DNA from: Lota lota
Lineage: Eukaryota > Chordata > Actinopteri > Gadiformes > Lotidae
Reading direction: 5' to 3'
Assembly (NCBI GenBank): GCA_026745465.1
Contig: JACYXH010000017.1
Location: forward strand, 2,003,454 to 2,067,453
Length of the DNA: 64,000 nucleotides
In this document: one piece after another, positions 42,948-56,338 of the stretch
Layout of the letters: each line of letters opens with the position of its first letter
How positions within the stretch are numbered: position 1 is the stretch's first letter
The notes under the pieces: model-generated
What the model was told of the DNA's origin: nothing
Databases searched by the model: none
Seen by the model: only the letters and a program-made list of their open reading frames with translations
Position numbers and translations under genes: made by a program

Positions 42948-43279
42948 GCTGATGATAATGTCAGATCTTACTTAATAAAAAAGCTATTGTCTTTTAACTC
43001 CAAGCTACTTATTTGACGCCAGTTCCAAAAGGTAGCTGCAGGTTGTCTTTTACTACATACAATATCCCGGCATAAACAACCAGAAAATGATAATATTTGT
43101 AAATCAGAATAACCTCTTCGATTTCAGGATTATTCTTTCTTCTTTTTTTACAATATTTTAAGTGACCTTTAGCATACAACTCGGGTAATGCTGAACAAAC
43201 TGCATGTATGTTGTCCGGAATCCTCTGGACCCATCAGTGAAACAGGGCTGCAGCAGCTCCTTCAGAATGCAACACAGAC
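42948..43279 (-). other. pik3r1: pik3r1 5'UTR part of exon 2, with uORFs
   Basis: The likely acceptor is TTCCCTCTCATATTACAG|GTCTG (exon starts at 43279). It contains an upstream ORF of 21 codons (43234-43169, MGPEDSGQHTC...) and an overlapping 15-codon uORF in another frame (MQFVQHYPSC...). Confidence 0.6.
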
Positions 43280-44393
43280 CTGTAATATGAGAGGGAAGCC
43301 ATTTTCACAACGTTGCATAATACACTTTTTCGATCGTGTATAATGTCAGTATTGTTAGCATTACTGACCAATTTGGCCCAAAGCTTTATATATATATTTA
43401 TTTATTTTTTAATAAGAAGAAGATCCTTTCAAGTGAATTAAAGGGTAATGGTATATGACGACAAGGAAAATAGAATAAGTATTTCTTTTAAAACAGGTCA
43501 TTCAACTTTGCTCTTTATCACATGTAATAAATGTTGTTAACTTATACAACTAACTTACAAAAAGCTACAAACGCGGTACACAAATATGTATTAGTCATTA
43601 ACGCATCTTCTGCGTCTGGTAAATAGTTATAGACTGTACATTGTCCCTTACAGTACACAACATACAACCTTCTCGTTTAAGCTTTGACATTTTCATTCTC
43701 ATTGCACTGCATCACTTAACTTTTAATAACCTCAGCAATGCAACGTCCAAAAACCTCTGACGCAAAAGTTTCTACACCCCAAAGCAATGAGTGACTCCAT
43801 CTCATCGCCGCCTGCATGAGAACCTCATCAGCCCAACCGCACATGAAGCTGGTGTCTTAAATGGTTTAGCTACACCAATGAGAAGAACAACTGTGTATTT
43901 GGTTCCCATTAATAAGCCCTCACGAATGCTAACAATAGCTGCCTGTGCTGCACGAGCCAACAAAACAGCACTGTTCGTGTTTTACTCCTCCTTCGATCTA
44001 ATTTCAAGCGGTTTTGTGTAATAATACAATAATGCCACAGTTGTACATTCAGGAGATGATCTATAATCCTCCCTCAGACGCAGATCGCGACGTCGCCTGA
44101 AGCCTACATTTAAGTTATTGATAACTTGTGGCAGGCAGCGGACCACAAAGCTAAGTTAGCAGGTTAGCTCGCAAGGCTACACTGACCAACACGAGCCACT
44201 GGCTCGAGCGTCGTTCCTGTTCGGGCAAATCCCAGAATTATCCAGTTTAAACCCACCCCAAGTTATTTACCAACCTCAATGCAATCTTCGGTACTTCCAC
44301 ATATCCGATCGATTGAAGGCGAAGCATTCACAAAAGTTTTAAGTCATGATTACAGAGCTGTATCGCTGGTTCTTTAAGCACTTGTCGACATAC

Positions 44394-44520
44394 CCTGCTT
44401 TTCTCCGTACAAACGCGAGGCGTTCCAGCCCACAGGACAGGCTCGAGCTCGCTCGGTGTCAATCACGCAACGTCACACCGTCCCGGGTAATGTAAACCCA
44501 GCGCCATTGGCTCAGTGTAA
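44394..44520 (-). promoter_or_regulatory. pik3r1: pik3r1 promoter and non-coding exon 1
   Basis: On the minus strand a CCAAT box (AGCCAATGG, about 44504-44512) is followed by a CRE-like TGACGTTG (about 44468-44475) and a GC-rich stretch. An exon end then fits AAGCAGG|GTATGT with the last exonic base at 44394. This is consistent with a TATA-less promoter and a short leader exon spliced to 43279. The start site is inferred. Confidence 0.45.
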
Positions 44521-45319
44521 CCCATCCCCAAACCGTTGTTGCATGCTGCACATCCGATTACATAACTGGGATATGCAAACATATAGGGTACAGTAGGACA
44601 TGTTATAAGGTTTTCATTAGGAAAATTAGGACCAAATAGCCTATATATATTTTTTGGATGGTCGTTCTAATTTCATCTAACTAGACATGTTGAATTCATG
44701 ACAAATGAATCATCCTGATTTGAGAATTTAAACAGATGGCACAACCTTCTACGTCTATATGCAAAGGGTTGTGGAATAGTTATTTTATTTATAACATAGC
44801 CTTAAAAGCCTGGGAAAGTTAATCAGTCACATAATGGTTTTCCATTTCACATGCCATCCCCAGTTTTCCATTTGAAGATGTGTGTTAGCAGTTTGTGAAT
44901 AAATTATGTGTGCCTTTAAAATATAGATGTGTGCATCTTATTGTGCCAGTTACAATAAGGAACACGGTGAGACTCCACTTTCTTCAGAATATGAAGCTTA
45001 AGATTATAACATAACGTAGGCAATGGTTTGTGCCTTGATTTTAATGATGACACATTATAATACTGTTGTTACTATGTGATTATTAACATCCATGTTCACA
45101 TTCACCCGGGCATGCAATAGGGGACTGTAGTTTCGAGACATAACCTGCAATGGGATGGGTCGCACTTAACCCGGCATAGTTTGTCAAAACAACAAAATGC
45201 ACAAATCCAAACATGCTAGAGAACATTTTTGTGGTTAGTGTGAGGTGACCCAGATTCTGCATTTATTGTCCTCAATCAGCAACAATGAAAACCACCACTC
45301 AACAATGTCTACCTAAAAA

Positions 45320-45504
45320 CTCTTTTCAAAGACGTGTCTTTGTAGGACAAACACAGGTGTCGCTCACAACACTCATTATGGATCCGTCACATGGTCCATG
45401 GTCAACATGTGATATCTTCACTAGTACATAAAAGTAGCCGACACATAATTAGTGTGATGAGTGACACCTGTGTTTGTCCTACGATGATGCCTCTGTGAAA
45501 AGGG
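45320..45504. repeat. inverted repeat with arms of about 60 bp (MITE- or fold-back-like)
   Basis: The left arm 45320-45380 and right arm 45444-45504 pair with few mismatches. The best part is GTAGGACAAACACAGGTGTC at 45342 against GACACCTGTGTTTGTCCTAC ending at 45482. The spacer is 63 bp and non-coding. Confidence 0.85.
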
Positions 45505-48180
45505 TCTATTGCTCAATATTGACAGGTCGGAACGTCATTAGGGAGCATAAACAAGGGAAGAACAGGCTAGCAAGTGCTAGCTTTGCTAGTATTTTGATTC
45601 ATACAGGGCATTAATTAGATGAGGGTCCAGAATTGTGGGAATCGGTCCATTATTGCAAATAAAACCTCATCCTGCTTCCCTAGAACAGACCTACAATACA
45701 ATACAATACAATAATGCAGTGATTTAGAAAAATATTCCTAAGATTGCATTTATGGGGACCCCTACCAAGGCTCTTCCAAATTAATTTTAGGTCTGGTCAC
45801 ATTAAAAAAGGTTTCACAAAACATGGATTAAATGTCCTCATCCTGCTATGCCTCACAGAGCAAAATGGCTAATGTATACCAGCTTCTTAAAGACAATGTG
45901 TCGTAATGCACCGTAAGTCACTTTGGCCTAAAGACATCTGGTAAAAAAGATCAATAGTAAACTAGTAAAAATGAGCAAAAGCAACATATCTGAAATATGC
46001 AGTTCCAATGAAATACTACCAAACAGATCTACTGTTGTGAAACAATTCTACATGATCACACGTAGGCCGTGTGCAGCGGTGAACCGTGGTGAGACTGACA
46101 CGACCGAAAGCTCAGCGCCCGCGCTAATGCGCTAATACTCTTACCCACAACCTGACTCGCCCGCCTAAAAAGATTCTCCTATATCTGATGCTGGCCCTGG
46201 GAGCACTACTATGGTACTAGGGCCAGACTATAGCACACACTGCTCCGCATTCAAATGGTTGAAATGGTTTTAACTCTTAAGTTGTCTTTAAAAAAGAAGA
46301 AGAAAAACCAAGCCTAGCAAATTATACCACACACATAGTAGTGTGATGCATATCCGCCCCTGACCACATTCCAGGAAGCATTTGTCACTCGCTAAATAAC
46401 TGCCTACGTCTGGAGGGGAAGACATCTTGTCTGGTATCAAAATGGACAGCTGCAGAGTTTGGCGCATGGGAGGGTAGCTAGTCGGTATCGATATGCTTGC
46501 TGCAACTTAACTTCTTGGACTTCTCTCTGACTTCTTCAAAAGGCCAATCAGCAGTAGGCATGATACAGTGTGGTTATTTCTGCAGCCTTCAGCGTATCTA
46601 AAATCTTTTAAAGTTCTTTAGGTTCTGCTTTTTGATTCTTTTCTGATTCCTTTGATATACTGTAATAAGCAAGAGAAAAAAAGACTTTTTTTCTCTGTTG
46701 AGCAAAAACATGCTCAACAAAATGAGATGAGATTCAGAAATGAATTTCCATCCAGTGACTGACAAAACAGGCTTTTCTACTTCCAGTATAATTACCCAGA
46801 TCAATTGAAGTAATGCCAGTATTTAACATTTTCACGTAGCAATGGCACAAGGTAATTAAGTATTTGCCGTATTTCCTATTAACATCCCTCCAGTTTTAAT
46901 ATCTATTTGCACTCCATGGCCTTCATCAACACGTATGTGTGTCAACCCTTTACATAACTTCAACCAACCTTCACACACAAGCGACAACGTGGAATTGAAT
47001 CTCCAGGCGAGCACAGAGGATTGCATTCCTAAACAGGCAGCAAGACCTTTAATTAAAATGCTACAACTTTGTTACGATAAATGTCCTTTTTATGAGACAA
47101 AATACCAAATAAATACCAGAAAGAAAAAAAAACGCTTCTTCACATATGAAAGACTTTAAGTAAAAAACATATAAAACGTATTGGCCTCTAGCTTTAGTCT
47201 CAATGCTGTAATTTGAGGGGTTGTCCATCTTAAAGTCCATTGGAGTGGAGTCAGACTGATTGGGGCTTAGAGGCAATCTCAACTGAAGTTCTTTTGAATC
47301 TTGAACTTTTATGACCCGCAGTAACTGACAAAGGCTGGAGTAAACTGTTGATTTATTTAATATAAGTCGTCTGTTAAACTTGTAGTAGATCATCATCAAT
47401 GTGTTTTGCTGTCATAAGTGCATGCAGATCTTCTCTGGCAATTTACTGACTGTACACACACACACACACACACGCATACGCCATCGACTGGTTTGAAAGG
47501 ACAGTTGAAAGTTAAAACGTAACTTGACTTAACCCAACTTTCAAGGATATAGACCTTATTCGCTGCCGTAAATAGCATGGTAGACCTTCCACATTTGCTT
47601 TTAACATATCAAGAAACCACATTTCAAAGGAAAGAGTCAAACTTTTGAAATAAATAATAACCAATGTTATATAAAGTCCTATAATAATATAAAAAACGGA
47701 ATCATCTATCCCTCTCAGTATATTAACATTGTTTAAAACGTGGGCGATGTGTGAGGCGATGCAAGAGGTTGTGGGGTGAACAACCATACTATAGTCCTCG
47801 ATTGGGTGATCTGTGCACAGAGAGTGAAACCAAGACCTAGTTTGACTGTGACATGTTTATGGTTGATGAACACAGGCCAGTGATTTTTGAGCAGAGATTG
47901 CAGACTTGCCACAGGCCTCTCTCATTGGACGCACTGGGGCCTTGAAACCATGCCAAGAGCTGAAAGCGTTTCCTTTTAGTGAAACCAAGCAGTGTTTCCT
48001 TTGCAAACCTCTCCCTTGACTCTATCTTTTTTTTTTTTTTTACTGAAAGCGTAGTTTGTCATTTTATTCGTTCTATTTTTGTAAAGTTGTTTGTTTCCCT
48101 CTCCAAAGAACATCACTGGACCATATCGGATCTGCTTTTGCATGCCTTTTACACATATTTTGGAGCAAATTTTCTGCTCA

Positions 48181-48275
48181 GAAGTATAGCATTGAAAATG
48201 CTAGTATAGCACAGAAGTATAGCATTGAAAATGCTAGTATAGCACAGAAGTATAGCATTGAAAATGCTGTGCTTC
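48181..48275 (+). repeat. 33-bp tandem repeat, about 2.8 copies
   Basis: Units start at 48181, 48214 and 48247 (GAAGTATAGCATTGAAAATG core). Confidence 0.95.
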
Positions 48276-51200
48276 TGGTATCGATATATCGAGGGTGTCA
48301 AGTATGGAATGTAGGCCTACCGCTTGGCAGATAGGTGTTCTTAGATGCACCCAAAGAGAAGGACTCGTTAGCATGTCTGGCTGAGCTACAGTGTAATCAG
48401 AAGGGGGGAAGGGTGGAAACTCCATTAATCTCTGTAGGAATCTAACGGCGCTGCTCGCAAGTCTCATTACACAGTTAAAAAGGTTTAAGGAGTACATTCT
48501 TGTCTTTTTACAACAGTTCACAAGGTCATTTGTACACTTTTAAATATTACCGGTTCAGACTTCAGTCTTGACCGTGTGTCATTTGCCCAGATTAAGGGCC
48601 TGATGGTGGTGAGCCCGTTCCGTAATTACAGACCACTCGGAAACTACTCTTTGTGCGATTCCCAAAACCAAGGCAACAGGGAAGATTAAATGTCTTGGAT
48701 ACAAGCAAAACACACATCCTTCCTTACCAAAGGGAGAGATCTCATCTGGGGTGGGGGTTGGGGTTGGGGTGGGGGGGTGGGGGTGGGAGGGGGGGAGGGG
48801 GCCTGTTGGACTGCTCCATACGATGTAGAAAAAGGGTTTGGTTGTTGGAGGGCGAGGGAGAGGGCAAAAGGAGTCCAAAGCTCACCGAGGGGAAAAGGTC
48901 GAAGCCAAACAAGTGTTCTGCCAATAATCGTTACACACACCAACCCCGAGCAGAGGAAAAGACTCCGAGACGAACAGCGACCTGTTTGGACATTAATAAC
49001 AGTTATGAAACCGCGTCGAAGTAAATACTAGTTGTGGCTTGTGAGCGGCCCAAAATAGACTTCGCCCCCACATTTTCCCTTATTCCTGATGATGCATTCA
49101 TGTTTATACTGGTTTCATCAACCTACCGCAATTGACATTCATTACAGACAAGACATCCAATCACATTTTGATGTTTCCTTCTCCCTATCCTATCAAAATG
49201 CGCCGTGGTAACCAGTCTAAAGCCTTGGGGAAACAGAAACTCCTTGAGTAAGTGGAGGGTACCTTGGTTCTTGATTGTGGCTCAGGGCCTTCTGGATTCT
49301 CTACAATTTACTTTAACATGGATTCCCTGCAATTAAGATGAGCGTGGATTCCCTGAAAACGCGCTGATGAGTCAGCAGACTTACCGTTCGGGGACCACAC
49401 GGTAGAGTCAACGTTTTTGGGTTTTTTATAAAAAATACATATTGTATATACAAAGTGTTTAGTTGGTAAGCTATTGCTCATTACGATCTACCCCAACCCA
49501 TATGTCTAACCTTAACAGATATGCCTAACCCATACGCCTTATAACCAATATATTTAACCTTAACCCTTAGTTCCTCATAGTTTTCAGCGTGTCTCAATCA
49601 TCAATAACTGCCAAGCTAATCATGGGAGGAAAAAAACCATGGCAACCACACTCGTGATCATCTTGACCAAGTCCCGAGGGTCGTTGTGTAACCATGATTG
49701 ACGTGAGTCTTATGAGCAGAACTATACAGTACCTTCACCCCACAAGGTTGACATCATGGGATGTCCTGTCACACTGAGGAAGGGCTGAGCAGCAGATGGT
49801 GACGTCATCGACCTCATGATCCTCTCTTGTCCATTTGTAACATAAAACCCTTGAAGTCATGATGTTGTGCAAATTACAGAGGGGGGGGGGGGGGTTGGGG
49901 GTACCACTTCAGATGTAGACATTTGACCCCGGGGGTGTATAGCACTTCAAAATATAAGCTCAAAAATGGGATAGCATGGATTCTTGCCATGGATGCTTTC
50001 GCTGCCTTATTTGTGTAGTTTTGGTTTAGAAAGCAAGAAAGACAATGCGTCATCATCCTGTTTTTAACGTTTTCCCTCTGTGAGTCAGAGTCATTTCCTC
50101 CAAGATATATATATATAAAATATATGTTCCATTGGCATACAGTAGCCAACATCGAGAAACATCCTATCAAATCAAATATATCAAGCATAACGTGTGTCTT
50201 GAGTCAAGACTAGGTGTCCTGTGAAATTGTGTGGGTTTGATACACGCTCCTGACATATGTTACATATATAACAACATTTTTATTTGTAAAATATTTTACA
50301 AATAACAATTGCCTGTCTGATGTTTATGAACCAGTATCCATGTGATGCTTTTATGACAGTCTGCTATGTGTGAAATGTTGAGAAAATTGCCAATAACCTA
50401 ACCTGCCAAAATAACATCGTGGCAACAATGTGTGTGACATTTCCCATAATCTTGCCCTATGATTTGGGATTGTGGTGTGCCCCACAAAGGCTGGGAACCA
50501 CAATTGTTTTTATTAGGCGTATGTATCGTGTGAACTCGTATCACTAAATGTAATTAGCCACACAATCAAATAAGCATCGGCCTTTCCAACGGTTAGCCAT
50601 TGCTGGTCTTTAGAATCTGATAAACATCTAACTTAATCTTCCTCACTGTGTTTACTTTGCTGTTGTTCCAGATAGCGCTTGCCAATGCCGCAGTGTTTCC
50701 CTTAATCCAGGGCCAATGTCCTGCAGATCCTAAACAGATACTAAAAAGGGACACATGCACAGAGACAGATAAGTCAGACAATTGATGTTCCGTGCATTGC
50801 ATATAACCTTAACGTTTGTAATGGCAGTAGGAGTGGAGGGCGGTTTAATTTAAACACCAGGTCCCCTGGGAACATTGGCCCCCATATTATTGTGCAATGA
50901 GGTTGTGGTTGAGGTTGTGAGTCATCCATTAAGGAGATGGAACATGCCGTGCCGTCGATAGAAGAGGACGCTGCAAAACAGGCTTTTGTTATAAAACAAA
51001 ATTCAAATTAAATTTCCTGGTACAACAGGGGAAATGGCTATGCATGCACATGCATGAATTTATTATTTGAAAGCAAACATAAATAGTAATAGATCATAGT
51101 CTACATGATGCAGTTAAGGATCTTTAATATATATTTATATAGTTATCTATGAATATTGAAACTAACTATGTGTCTGTTTCAATTTAAGTTATAGTCTGCC

Positions 51201-54200
51201 ATTTAAAATGTTATGATTTTTAAGTAAATCGACTATGAAATTAGAGAGCTGGAGGAAATTATTTTGAGGTTTGTCAAAACCTTCAACACAACATTCTCCC
51301 TTTACAATCGAAAACAAATTATACTGAAGCGTTTGAAGTTGAAGCTTCCGTGTGATAAAATCAGCTCTTTTGATTGGCATGGTTCCATTTGCTGCGGTTG
51401 CCCATCATATTGTTTTGCAGCTGCGTGACTGAAAGCCACCTGAAACGATCTGTCCCAATACTCGACTGCTGTATTTATCTAAATATTGGTGACAAGCAAT
51501 CCTCTGTAGGGCTGGGCATGTCGAGAATGGAACATATCAACCGTATATCAAATGGTGTACCAGTTATGATAAATTTAGCACCCGTCAACGACCTTATCAG
51601 ATGGTGATCTGGCTCTCCACTAGCATGCAGAAAGACCATCCATCACAGACTTTGAACCAGCTATTGCCTTTCAGCCCCACACCTCTTCTATGTCGGATTG
51701 GGACGATGCTTTTGCAGGAGTGTGATGGATGCAGGGAGCCACAACACCACCCTTTTTTCAAAAATGAGGACGGCTCCATTTTTTTGGGACTGGGGTTCTC
51801 TTCAAAAAAGCTGCCGGTGCAATCGCCCTAGACCAAAATAGGTTTTCAGTGTCCCCAGGTGAACGTCTGAACACACTTCATAACCTCACCATCAGGACAT
51901 GATTAGAAGAGGGTGAACCACATAGGCCATAAAATAAAAAAGATAGAGAGATACATCGCACTTATAGGCCTACTATAGATATCATCAGATGTAGCATACA
52001 TAGCTTTCACAGTACATTGCATTATAAACAATGTAATATTGTATTTGTTTAGACCTTTTGGCTAATACTATTTTGAAGCTTGTCCCCAGGCCTAATTCTA
52101 GCAGTTTTGCAAACGATCTAATCAAGTTTTGTGCTCTAGGTGCCGAGAGAGAATGAAACTCAGAGGTCTCCTCAGGACAGCCTAAAGGAATGTGTGAAGG
52201 ATTTAGCTGGCATTGTGGGAACCCACAAAACCAACCCATACGCTCTCGGTTCCCTTGCCATTCCCATGGACCACGAAGAACCATAATCCCTATCGAGCAG
52301 TACCATGTCCCCCCCAGGCCGGGTCCTCCCGAAGTCATTCCCAAGCCCCTGTCTAGATCGCCCAGCAACCTGTCATTCCTCTTCTACCCCAGATGAATGC
52401 CCAAAGTTAAAGGTGCTGTAGGTAATATTCGAGAGTTCTAAAGAAAGACAGCAGAAACAGATTTTCTCACAGCGCATTTCACTCACTAATAGCTAAAGGA
52501 TGGCTATGCCATTTCTTTTACAAATAGCACTCAAATAAAACCTCTTAAATCTTACCGGCAGCACTTTTAAGTTTCCCCCTGTACACTATTTCCTCACATA
52601 GAACCCAATGCAACTGGGAGAGAGAGAGGGGTCCAATACAAAAGCTAGCCATGTGTCTTTCCTGCGATACAGTCCCAACAGCGCAATAGTTAATGACAAC
52701 CTTCTTGGAAAAGGCTCTGGTCGGGCTCTATAGCGGGGCGACCAACTTAAGGCATGTATTGACTCTAAAGCCATGGGTAACATTTCAGAAGTAGAGGTTT
52801 CTTTACTTTGGCGAGATGAGCTGCTACACATTCCTGCCCTTTAATGGCCGCCACTTCAGAGGTTCAGAGGATGTAGGGCAACCCAGTTCTTCCTCTGCCC
52901 GTCCAATTAAAGCCCCGCCAGACCCGGAGACGGATTCACTTTCATACCCCTTGGCTAGACCTCCACAAGCCCCTATTTACACTGGACCTCAGACCCCATC
53001 CTTGGCTGGAGGGAACCACCTGCTTCACTTCCATTGTCCTGGATCGGACCCCTCCCCCCTCCGCACCCATCAGTAAACCATCAACATTATAGTTGGCTTA
53101 GTCTGCGTTGACTTTTACCATGCAAATAGGATGAATCTGATGAAATATATCTCATTAGGCTGGCACCTGGTGGTGCCGTGGGAGTTGTATTGAGAGCGGA
53201 GAAGCGCATGGACAAGGAGATAACACCATTTATTTTAATCTAAATGCTAACAAGAATTGTAACAACAGCCAATGAGCGTACCTTTGTGCAAGGATGGTGC
53301 TAGTTGTAATTTGGACCCAATGAGTTTTATCATTTGCATGATCAGTAGTACATACAGTACATTACAGATAGCATATTAGCATATGTATATGCTTTGTAAA
53401 ATCAAAATGGTTTTTCTACGTTACTTCAACTACAGCGCAGATATAACCTTTTTATCTACCACCCCCTTTTTAGAGAATGTCCGCCCTAATTACATAAATA
53501 TATAATGACAGCGGTGGTGATGACAGCGGTATGACTGGAAATTGTATACCTTGATGTTCTATGTGGATATTCTAATAAATCCATATACTTCGACCTTTCA
53601 ATAATAAATATAACCGTGAATACAGAATATAACAACAGTGCTAACGGCTGACCATGCAGCCAGTTGTCCTCAGTGGGCGCAGACACATGCAACTGGTGTC
53701 AATCTTCTCTTCTGAATGTGGCGAAGACGGACAAAGAGACCATTTCCCATAACGTCTGCACTTTCCATTTAGAGAATAAAACAAATAACACAAATTCAAA
53801 CAAATTTAAGCTCTCATTTGTGTCACTTCTATTGATTAATAATGTAATCCTTTGGATATGACAGAGGGGGAATATGATGTGAACTATGATAATCTGGATA
53901 TGTATATGCTTTGATTTGGTAAAGGGCAAGTGGGGATTACATTGGAAAAGTAGATGTTAAAGGTCATGTTAAAGGTCTTAGTTACACCTGAGAATCCAGA
54001 GCTTCAGTTGAGAAAATTGGAAATAATAAAACAGGGACATTTTACACTACAGCTAAAAAAAAGGGGCAAGCATGATATTGCAAAATGATACATGTAAATA
54101 TAAATGCATACAATATAACATTCTATATATACATTTATATATATATAGATAAGCTCACAACATCTGTAGTGAGCTTCTGATTGCCAAATAGCACATTTGG

Positions 54201-55671
54201 TAGCATCATTCTGCTGTGTTTCTATGAAACGAAGACATGAAGGATATATCAGAATATCTATTGGAACATGACTGACAAGGGGTTGAGGTAGAAAGAACAA
54301 GGTTAGGGAACTAATTACACTCATGCAACATCATTCTGATCCTGATCAATTACTTAATTGTTATTAATTATCTATTACAGGTATTTCTATATGATCAACA
54401 AAACTTAGCATGGAATCAGTTTTTTTTATTTCAAGTAAAATTTAAATAAATAAATCCTTTGTAGGCCTTGGAAACAAAAGCTTAATGTATTTTCTCAGAA
54501 GCTGCAAGGTTCAGACATTCCAAGAGAGGTAAATCCACTGTATCCTAATTACACAGCAGAGCGCTTTACCCCACTTAGTGACCTAAGTCCATTACTCACT
54601 AATCAGTGCCCAGCTGCACTAGGCAGGCCACAAACTTTGCCATTCAGGGTCAACGCGCCAAGTTATCAAATACATAGTCATACGCATTTACCCATAGGCA
54701 TATTCTACTGAACAATGTGGTCAGAATGTTCTTGATAGTGTGTCTAAAATAAATAAATAATAATAATTCAGAAATACTGAACAATGGTCTGTCTTTTAGT
54801 GAAATACTTCACGAGTAATCAAACTTGGCATGGCATATTTGCAACCCAAGCCCACAATGAGAAGGTGGATAAAAATTGAGATGGATAGACTAATAGAACT
54901 GGTGAACAGAGTATTGTAAAACGCCTTCAGCACACAGGCTCCCATTGGTCAACAGGATCAGGAGCTTTGTTATCAGTCTATAACCTTTACTTGTGTCTGC
55001 TGCTTGTCTCCAGCTGTACTTGTGGGAGAAACTATGCGGTCTCTATTGTTGAAGGCAGCCTTCTTTTGTGCTAGGTGTTACAATACAAGAAAAATTATGT
55101 TGGTTTAAAACATATACTTTCACAACGAGCAAGGAAGGAAGTTTGTGCAACATTCAGTGGTGAATCGTATTTCTCCGTCGGTTCTCATTCCTCGAAATCA
55201 GCATTCTTTGGTATTGTCCTGCTATCAGCTACTACTTGTGTAAACTTGACATGTTGATGTGGCTGAATGTGTGAGTGCTGGGCATCAGTGATGGTCACTC
55301 ACTATTATAATCATTAACACACAAGCATTGTAGATACTGTATATAAGTTAGTACACAAGTTATAACAGAACAACCACGAGGCCTTCGCCTTATTTAACAT
55401 GTTTATTTGATACAGAAAAAGAAAGACTCTAGGAAGTTCTGTATCAACTTCCAAACTCTACATTGTATTGATATATCTCAACAAAGCCAACATACTACTT
55501 TTGCCACTGCTATTCTGTATGTTGCGGAAGGGTGGGAGGGACACTTGGCAAAACTCTCTCTCTCCCTCCCTCTTTCAATAGCTGAGGTATCTGCAACAAC
55601 CACCATAAACCACTCTTCGCCAGCATTCGTGTTAATCCTTAATTTACTGTTGAAATACTATTGGGTGCCTG

Positions 55672-55927
55672 TGTGTGTGTTTATTGTGTTGGTGTGTGTT
55701 AGTTTGTGTGTGTGTGTGTTAGTTAGTGTGTGTATATGTGTGTTAGTTTCAGTGTGTGTTAGTGTGTTTGTGTGTATGTTAGTGTTTGTGTGTGTATGTG
55801 TGTGTTAGTGTGTGTATGTGTGTGTTAGTTTCTGTGTGTTAGTGTGTTTGTGTGTATGTTAGTGTTTGTGTGTGTATGTGTGTGTTAGTGTGTGTTAGTT
55901 TCTGTGTGTGTGTGTGTGTGTGTGTGT
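55672..55927 (+). repeat. interrupted (TG)n / TGTTAG higher-order repeat
   Basis: About 250 bp of TG units regularly interrupted by TTAGT and TATG blocks, making a higher-order pattern. Confidence 0.9.
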
Positions 55928-56272
55928 ACAACGTTAGGACTCGGCCGAAAGCTGATTTTCATTCGTTCTCCAAACCCCGGCGTCATGGTACACCACCATA
56001 CAGGGGCGTTGTCTTCTTGTGCAAGTCTGGCCAGCTGTGACCATCAACAGAACAGCTTGCATGCAGGGAGCCAGTTTATATAATGCTACGTTAGCTTAGC
56101 TTGCTCGCCCCTCCAACAACTATGGTGGCTAGAGTTCAAAAGGTGACGCTGGGGGTGAAAGCGCTACGTAACAGCACATGTTGTTCGTTTATTTGCTAAA
56201 GGAAGACGAACGATGACATGTGTTGATGATTGAGGGGCTAATAAGACGAAGTAGCACTTGGAAATTGGAAGG

Positions 56273-56274
<2 letters not shown>

Positions 56275-56336
<62 letters not shown>
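56275..56336 (+). repeat. (TG)n microsatellite
   Basis: About 31 TG units. Confidence 0.95.

Positions 56337-56338
<2 letters not shown>

Noticed and set aside
51985-53076. Several open frames of 60-127 codons on both strands
   Set aside because: Overlapping frames on both strands without family resemblance, and no splice context.
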